From Nematostella vectensis (lineage: Eukaryota; Cnidaria; Anthozoa; Actiniaria; Edwardsiidae): a stretch of DNA of 64,000 nucleotides. Shown piece after piece: positions 56,471 to 64,000 of this stretch. The stretch covers positions 14,643,040 to 14,707,039 of the forward strand of contig NC_064042.1 of assembly GCF_932526225.1 (NCBI RefSeq). Reading direction: 5' to 3'. Within the stretch, counting starts at the first letter, position 1, and every line of letters begins with the position of its first letter. The notes under the pieces were generated by a model that was not told where the DNA came from, made no database searches, and saw nothing but the letters and a program-made list of their open reading frames with translations. The position numbers and the translations under genes are program-made.

Positions 56471-58471
56471 AGTCGACAACAGCATTACCAGGGCAAGCAA
56501 TGCTGGCGGCTACATAGACAACGATGGCAACTACAATGGCTATGTGTGACAGTCCTAAACAACAGTCCAAAATTTGCTACCAATCACAGAGGAGGCTGGA
56601 CGAGTATGACCAGCCTTGGACTTTCGCTGTCTGTTCCAAAAGTCATCATAGAGCTCGACAAGATGCGGGTGCAGGACTGGTTGCAAGGGGAGATGCAGTT
56701 GCTTCAAGAAAGGACTCCCTTTCACTCCATTGTGTAGATGCTGGAAGCTGAGATAAAATAACGCCGCTTATTGATTACAAACTTTGTGTACTTACTGTAA
56801 ATATTGAAAAGGAAAATGTTTTAGTTTATCTGTTGAAAAGAGAAACATTTTGGATGACATGATAGATATCATTATGTTTGTCAAATTCAAGATCTGGCAC
56901 ATCAATGAGGGCCACCGTCAAAAAAATTGTTGTCAAGCATTGCTGCTATGGTAATATTTTTAATGTTATTGATTACACACAATGAAGGACATCTAGACAA
57001 CAAAGTTTGGTTAACTGATTAATTAAAACAAGAGACCATCTCTTGATTAAAATAAATTATTAGGAATCACATAAACAATTTCGAAATGCGGTCTGAAAAT
57101 TTTGCATCCAGCATATTCAAGTATTTAACCCATTAAATGCCCAAGACAGACTCACACGAATTTTGTTGATCAATTGTTATCAATTTTGGTTTCATTTGAG
57201 AACTATCTAGCAAATTGATATTCAAATTCAGGCATTTTACATAGTGAGAAATCGAGCTTGCAAGGGCACCATTTCAAAATTGTCCACAGAAACCAAAATA
57301 GTATTTTTTTTCCAGCCGAAAGCACCATTCACGTTCAGACTTTCGAAATAAAATTTATGCTGCCTTTTAAGGTTTTTCTCTCCAAGTTCAAAGGCCCTGT
57401 CACACGTAGACTTTTAGTCTGCAACTTGTCTCGCTAAAAATTGTTGCAGGTCGCACGCGCCCTGTCACACGTGAAGTTTTTCTATGCGACTTGAAGCAGT
57501 TTGTTGCAGAAAGTAGAAATGAGTTCTACTCTTCGTGCAACTTTGAGAAAAGAAAAACAAGTTAAAAGAGGTGTCAGTCTTAAGAAAACTCCCGTGCGAG
57601 ACAGGTCGCAAGAGAAAAATCGTATGGTGGGGGCCTTTTGGAATCTCGAATTCTCGGAGTTTAGAGACTCCGGAATTAATATAAACCAATAAAACATAGA
57701 TTTAGGCACTGCCTAAAAGCGGAGCTAGCATTTAACACCTTTTTGTGTTGACTGATAGGGGATGTTTTAGAATGTTTTATTTAATGAGATTAAAAATATG
57801 TCAAATTATACTGCCATGTAATTATGAATTGTATTGGCCCCTTCAAATGGATCAAGCAAGCACTCATTCAATAATATTAAATATGCAGTATGAAAGTTAA
57901 CAAAATACTAAAACTTGGTGTGAAAATGGCTGTCAAAATTCAAGGTGTCACATTGGCGAGAATGTTTTTTCAAGAGTCTAATGGTCAATTCTTATTTCCC
58001 TTTATAGAAGTTCCGCTATGTATATTTTTATCAAAACACCATTCTAACAAGCTTTGACCTTGTGAAGAATATATGAAGGATGTAAAAGCATTCCAAAGAT
58101 TTAGATGCCATACTGTAGTTCAGGGGGCGGATCTAGCTTTTTGCCAAGGGGGGGGGGATTTGGCCCAAAACTTTTTGGGATTTTGGGGTGAAAAGATACA
58201 CTGAAAACGATAAAAAAGAAAGCCCAAGGGGAGGCTTAAACACCCTACCCCCCCCCCCCCCATAGACCCACTACTGTAGTTTTCATGTACCACAACTGAT
58301 TATTCAGAAAAATGTGTTGAAACTAAACTCCACAAATAAACCTCCTGTCATGCATTACAAATTAGTGCACCCACCTTTTGGTCTGTTGGTTTTAGAAACC
58401 CTGGATCCACCCATACTGGCTACTCAAACATGAATGCAATGGAGGCAAATCCTAGATTTTAATGAAAGTGC
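56471..58471. other. sequence after the minisatellite, no gene supported
   Basis: A 63-codon frame at 56546-56737 (containing VIIELDKMRVQDWLQGEMQL) looks somewhat protein-like but has no ATG of its own and no partner exon. GCCCTGTCACACGT is repeated at about 57395 and 57459, probably transposon debris. The rest is AT-rich with nothing recognised. Confidence 0.35.
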
Positions 58472-59485
58472 TTAACCCATTGACTCCTGGCTTTTTTGGA
58501 GCTGAATTTACAAAAAACAGACTGAAAACAGATACCTCCCCGCCCTGTTCTGAGTTTTATACAGCCCGTCAAAGTCAAACACAGCTGCACCTAGTCAGCG
58601 GTATCCAAGCTTTCCAACAGTGCTTTGCGGTCCCCACTTTTAATCCCTCGTCGATGTGCTGAAGCCAGTACAAGTTGATGGTTGCTTGTATTTTTCATCA
58701 AAAATACAGCTATGAGCATATTAGGAGAGTGTCTCAGGACATCATGAAGTCTTTTGGGGCATAATTGAGTGCTTTGCTTATGGATATTTGCAAGCAAAGG
58801 TGGATTCATGATGATTTTTTTCTTGTTTGGCTTTGCCCGGATGAGAAAATAATTTTCTAATGAATCACCACAGCTCTCCTAAATGCTGTCTTTTCTGAAA
58901 CCAAATTGATTCCAAAATTGTTTACACTGCTATTCTGGGTCTGTATGACCTGGAATTGATCCGTTTGGCTTCGGGGTGAAAAGACTTATAAAAATACCAT
59001 CTGACTTTGGGGAGAGGAGTGTTGACTGGCCCTCCCCTTGTGAATTTTCCCCTGGATCTCCCCCCAGAATGCTTTGCAATACGTAAAGATATTTTCGTGG
59101 TTGTACAATCCTTCAAGGGATGGACATTGTGTTTTGAGGCCAAGAAAATGTACCTGGAGGATCAGAATAAAGGTATCTATTTGTGTCTTGAGCTGTGTTT
59201 GCTGATCTCTCTCCCTTGTGTGGTATTTTGAGCGTTTTATTGAGAGGGGTGATTCTGCTTTTCTCTCCTTGTTCGATTTGAGATTTTTCAAAGAACCTGT
59301 GCTATTATTTGGCTTAAGAGTAGATGCCAACACCTTGGTTGGATGCATATCTGCAAGACCATTTATCCCTTAGACTAATGCCTGAGTATCTTCATCTTGT
59401 TGTGTTTATTTTGAATTTATGAATTTTTTGGGTTGTGGGTACTTCCCAAAGCCGGTACAGGCCGGTTGAGGGGTCAATGTGTTAA
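58472..59485. mobile_element. probable non-autonomous piggyBac-type element, ~1 kb
   Basis: TTAACCCATTGACTCCTGG at the left and AGGGGTCAATGTGTTAA at the right form an inverted terminal repeat bounded by TTAA, the piggyBac target. No transposase domain was recognised inside. Borders depend on reading these short ends correctly. Confidence 0.5.
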
Positions 59486-62400
59486 TTCCAATTTCTAATT
59501 TTAAACCAAACCATGTTCATTGACCTATGTTAGGGTTAGAGAGAAATAAATATAACAAAAAGTCAATGGGGAGAAGAAAAAGGAAGAAATGAATGACTCT
59601 ATTTGAAAAAATGTTACTCTACTTTGAAAAATATATAACAATAATGCAATAATAGCTTAAATGAGCATATTCCTAACATTTTCCTCTTTCTCTTTACCTA
59701 TAGGTTTGATATAAAACTGTTTTCTTTACAGATTTATTATCGAAAAAGCACAAGTTTGATGTTGTCTTTATATAATTTAAGTACCTTGCTCCCACAAGGG
59801 ATGGGGGGACTTTGAGAAACAGGAGTTTGAGAGACGTGGGTGCTTGACAGCATAATCAATTTTAAACCTAAGGGATAGCACTAAGGGCATGGTAAACAAC
59901 AATTCTTACCCCTAAGAGATAGCACATTGGGTGTGGTCAGAGGAATTTTTAACCCTGAGAGATAGCATTAAAAAAAACAATGCTGGTTTTAATTTGCTGA
60001 CGGATCCTATATTGTTATGTTACCGACAATAAAGTCGAAAGTATTAACTGATCAGTTGACTTGTGGTTTATTGTAAAATACATTTAAAGCGATTACATAT
60101 AGTAAGTATATATAGTATATATAAGTTATTTGTAGTTATGATAATGTTAAAAAAGTTGCTGTATCTTCGAGAAGCCTAAATACACAGAATATAAAGACAA
60201 GAAAGGTCTTCTTTAGCAATAAATGACAGGATGATATTTGTCAGCCTTTATTAAATACCTCAACGCAGTCAGTATAGAGAGAACGACGAATATCAAAGGA
60301 TGTTGTTATGCTCAAATTGTTTGATTTGGACCACGAATTCTCGAAGGAAACTCTATAAACAAATGTATAAATCAAACAAGCGACATTGCAACAGTAACTA
60401 GACTACTACGTATTTCTGTCGTTAAATTCTTACTTACCGTTAGGAATATATGCCTGAATTTATAGAACGTGTAAGTATTTACGAATTTAACATTTTCATG
60501 GCGATTGCCAGTGGAATGAAAACCACTCAAGTGCACTCCAAAATTATAAGCTAATCGGAATTCAAGTAGATGGTATTAAAGCCAATCAAAACAGGGATAG
60601 ATGACTTTGATATGACATCTTGACGTCAAACTGGTACGGTGTTTTAGCTTGAGCAATTGGTTTTGGAAAAAAACACGAATAAACGAGCATTATAAAAGCA
60701 CAACATTAAAAGAAAAATAACTGTGATATTCTCATTACAAACCGTCGTTCAAAACTCACCTTGGCAGTTTCGTCGCTTTCTGTTTGTCGCTTGTGTGGTT
60801 GTGTTCGCTTTTTGTTGTAAACTGTGAACTTGTCGACTTTCTGCTAGCAAGAAACTCGTCGACACAAGTGAATTATTTTTATAGCTGAAAACATACATAA
60901 ATCCAAGGCCCTTTCTTCTCAGGATCTCCTTATAGATCTCCATAGATATAGACGTGAAGGAATGTTGTTAGAATGGTAGTGTAGAGCCTCTAAGTAGTCG
61001 TCTTTTTGCTGCTGCAACGGACGGGATTCATGAGCACTCGGGTGGATTTTACTATCGGCTCGTACTTAAGACAAAACGGTTCCTCAAAGATTTCAGCCCA
61101 TTTGAATCCGCATATTTTCTCATTAAATACTATTTTCAATCTGCCTTTTTTTGCTGTGAACATACGAACTTTGATGGCGGTAAAAAAATAAAAATAAGTA
61201 AAAACGTAAGACCGAGGGGACCTGGGAGTTGCACGATTGACTGGATGGATGGACGGATGGATGGATTGTGACACCACAGGATACCCGCGCGATGACCACA
61301 AAACCAAGTCGCATAGCTATACCATATTTCTATACCTATGGAGCTCCAAGCGGCCTGTGGCCGCGCTGGCTTCGCTATGAACAAAATACATTGAAACAAA
61401 ACCAAGTCAGTCTTACAGTAATTAAAAAGTTCCTCGAGTCATAATTCCTTGTTCCTCGAGTTATTATCGAAAGTTTTGTCTCTGTGATAAAATTTTCAAA
61501 ATCCATTAAATTTAGCGATATTAAAATTCGCGGTCTTTATTTTTCGTGAGTCTTTAAGAAATTTTTGAAAAGTCGCGAATATAAGAATGCGCGAAAATCA
61601 AGCAGAATAAGAAAGGGTGGATCCTTTGACCCACGAAAGCTTGCCTCTGAAGGGAAACACTCTGGGAATTTCTTGCTCAAATCTAATTCATTTCCTGGCG
61701 TTATTCTTTCGACAAATATATTTAGGTTAATGATGGATTCTTGAATCGCCCGAGAATCTTGCTCAATTTTTGAACAATAGTATGAGCTTTAGGCATTAAA
61801 TCAATCAATCATTTTTTATTGGTAAAACTTGGTTATAACATACATGGGAAGAGTCAAAGCCGGAGGCTTAAGTGGCTTAATGTCAGATAATCTAGCGCAC
61901 CTGCTTCAATTATTCGCGCTGTGATGAAAATGCTCATATTTTAGAGCGCACACAGCTTGGTATTATTTTACGATAGATAGAACATTTTTAGATAGACAAC
62001 TCTAGGAATGAAATGAATTTTTTAATCTAGCGCTTAGAGCCATTGTCCTGACATGTTCACTCATTGACGGTTGATTGAAAACTGATTGTTCTTGAGCCCG
62101 GAGATGGGAGGGCTTTCCCTTTTATAGCGGAACCTCGTCAGTGCCGTACATTACTATTTTTGGTTATATCGATTTACCTACTTATTATGCAAATATTCAA
62201 AATGGCCGCGCGGAGTTTGAAACTTGAATTTGTTTTGTTAGCGAGACGTCGCATCGCAAAAAGCGACCAAAACAGCAAAATATCCTGCCCTATACCAAGT
62301 TTGATATTTGATTGATGAGTTCCTGTGCTCGAAAGTAAAATATCGTTTGGGAAACCTTTTCAATTGAGCGCTTTTATTGGAGACTGCCGTAAAATCGAAC

Positions 62401-63550
62401 TCTTTTCGTAATGTTTACGTTTAGAAAAAGAGAAATATGAGTGTGATGGACCAAATTCTACGGCTTTGAACCTTGACAGGACTAAACTAGGATAAATGAG
62501 GATCATGGCATACTAAAACAATTTTCACCACAAGCCGAAACGAGTGCCCACAGGGTATGGTGAAAGTTGAGGAGAGCGGAGGTTGAATTGTGAGGACGAA
62601 AGTGCGAGTCAAGGCCCGACGTCTATACTTCAACAGGGAAAAATCGCCGAAGAATAGGTATGAAAATTCGTGTCAACATTTAGCCGAAAAGCATTTTACC
62701 CTACCCTTGTCTCTCGGGGGTTAGCTTCTTATCATTCTTTAGCAAAATGTCTCGCCCTGCGACCACCACAACAACATGGGGGGGGGGGGGGCAATCTAGC
62801 TGTAAACATGACTGTTGGTTCCGACAGATACGAACATTTTATGCCCCCAAAAGAATGGAACCGCGCCACCCCTAAGAATATACCTGCATCTGAACTGTAT
62901 ACCCAAAACTCCACCAAGAATAGATAGCCTCCCCCCTTCCCCCCAAAAAAGTAACCCAAATCTGAGTTCTATTCGTAAAACATACAAAAGCTTGAAACTT
63001 GCCAATCCCGTAAAAAAGTTTTAGAAGGAAAATTTGCTTATCAAATTTAATTTATTTTTATTCCCTTTTATAAAAAAAACTCTATCCTCCTCACCTCCAA
63101 GGCCCTAGTCATAAAACCCGGTACAATTTTACTTCCTTGTCTTCGCACCTTGTGTGAGCACACCACATGTGACATGCCCTCAGTCATCACAACCTCACTC
63201 CCCTTACCATGCATTTCTCAACCTTTAATTTTAAACTCTATGCCTTTTCCTATTTGTCTGCACACACCATAAAATAGCCCTCATTGAGTAAGCGCATTAC
63301 ATAGCCACTCAAACCAGTGCCCCACTCTAGAATCTAATAAAAGAAGGGCATAATATGTTAAAATAAGCATTTGCGATAAGACCGTTTTGATAAATTAGCC
63401 CACCCCCCCCCCCCCTGGTCATCCTCAAAAATACCCAAACCTGAGTTCTATACATAAAATATACCAAGCATAGAAACTTACCTCCCAAACAAATACCCAA
63501 ACCTACATTCCATAGCCCCAGCATACAAAATCTTGCTATAAGGGAGCTTC
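59486..63550. other. intergenic, no gene seen
   Basis: AT-rich sequence with short frames only. Contains inverted copies of the CTATCTCTTAGGG motif at about 59870-59975, a GGAT-unit simple repeat near 61240-61270 and a poly-G run near 62778-62790. Confidence 0.4.
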
Positions 63551-64000
63551 GGGGGGGACTGGGGGGTTTCAGAGAAACTAGTGGGAGGTGCGGATCGCCC
63601 CTCCGGGCCTCCCAGCCCGCTTTCAGTGAAACGAGTGGGAGGCGCGAATCGCCCCTCCGGGCCACCCAGCCCCACTCCAGGCTGGGGACTTTCGGTGACG
63701 CGTGGATTAATAATTAATCTACGTCGGGACCACTTCGCGTAGATGGATACTTAGCAGACGCAAAACACACTCCGCGTAGATGGTTAATCTATGTCGGGGA
63801 GGGCCGTAAAAACGAGGAGGGCCGCCAACCTACGGAAAGCGGAATAGCCGTTTTTCTGCCGTAAATTCAAAGCCGCTGGCGTGGCGTTTAAACCTGAGTT
63901 CTACTCGAACACCTCGCTCCCGAATTCCTCGCGATTTTCTCGCAGCCTCTTTTTCATCTTTTCGCGTGTCTTCAGGGAGGGTCCTTTCCTGCTTTTTTTC
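63551..64000 (+). mobile_element. left end of a second Maverick of the same family (cut by window edge)
   Basis: Starts with GGGGGGGACTGGGGGGTTTC, comparable to the left end of the first element. From about 63810 it closely follows 7373-7560, including AGGGCCGCCAACCTACGG, GCCGCTGGCGTGGCGTTTAA and the end of the 225-aa gene. The outer 250 bases differ: two tandem 54-bp units (starting 63567 and 63621) take the place of the first element's end, and no 47-bp units are present. Same orientation as element 1. Confidence 0.8.
63901..64000 (-). CDS. C-terminal end of the glycine-rich Maverick protein, second copy (partial)
   Basis: Minus-strand frame ending at TAG 63901-63903 with ...REKMKKRLRENREEFGSEVFE as its last residues (shown in part). 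It differs from the 7460-8137 copy at only a few positions, mostly conservative, which suggests selection at the protein level. The rest lies beyond the window. Confidence 0.75.
   Translation of the reverse strand, partial: KKSRKGPSLKTREKMKKRLRENREEFGSEVFE

Overview
The window is animal nuclear DNA, most likely from an anthozoan cnidarian of the sea-anemone (Nematostella-like) type. Evidence: intron-rich host genes with GT/AG junctions, AT-rich non-coding DNA, orthologues of metazoan Na+/K+-ATPase alpha, GPR180 and TGDS, and a dense mix of Maverick/Polinton-like, Penelope-like, non-LTR and MITE sequences. The species name is inference; the animal origin is well supported.

Layout. 1-6446 (+): last 11 coding exons of a Na+/K+-ATPase alpha gene, complete at the 3' end. 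6990-21122: a 14.1 kb Maverick/Polinton-class element with a CCAGAG 6-bp target duplication and GC-rich terminal inverted repeats. It carries a D,D35E integrase, an A32/FtsK-type packaging ATPase, a major-capsid-like gene, several conserved membrane or structural-type genes, a Cys-rich small protein, and a large replication gene that joins a family-B-polymerase-like region, an SF1 helicase and an HNH-like tail. Most large genes carry one to four stops or frameshifts, so this copy is decayed, but the integrase is intact. 21270-21645: 3' scrap of a non-LTR retrotransposon. 21714-23958: a 5'-truncated Penelope-like element (reverse transcriptase plus GIY-YIG-like tail) with inverted ~310-bp flanks and a 15-bp target duplication. 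24668-33694 (-): complete GPR180 orthologue in 10 exons. 33888-41476 (+): complete TGDS (dTDP-glucose 4,6-dehydratase-like) in 14 exons. These two are head to head, 193 bp apart. 43536-51069 (-): an unrecognised 10-exon gene for a ~1,840-residue membrane protein made mostly of five homologous exon-repeats; 2,243 bp of it is a near-perfect tandem duplication. 51-63.5 kb: no convincing gene; it holds a 27-bp minisatellite array, MITEs and dispersed repeats. 63551-64000: left end of a second Maverick of the same family in the same orientation, cut by the window edge.

How it works together. The Maverick genes form a virion-and-integration set: capsid, packaging ATPase and small membrane-type proteins lie on the plus strand in the middle, followed by the integrase, which converges on the replication gene. 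No adenovirus-type protease or ordinary ~1,000-residue protein-primed polymerase was recognised; the PolB-like/SF1-helicase/HNH gene seems to take that place, which makes this an unusual Maverick lineage. The host genes are independent housekeeping or membrane genes; only GPR180 and TGDS appear linked, by a shared short promoter.
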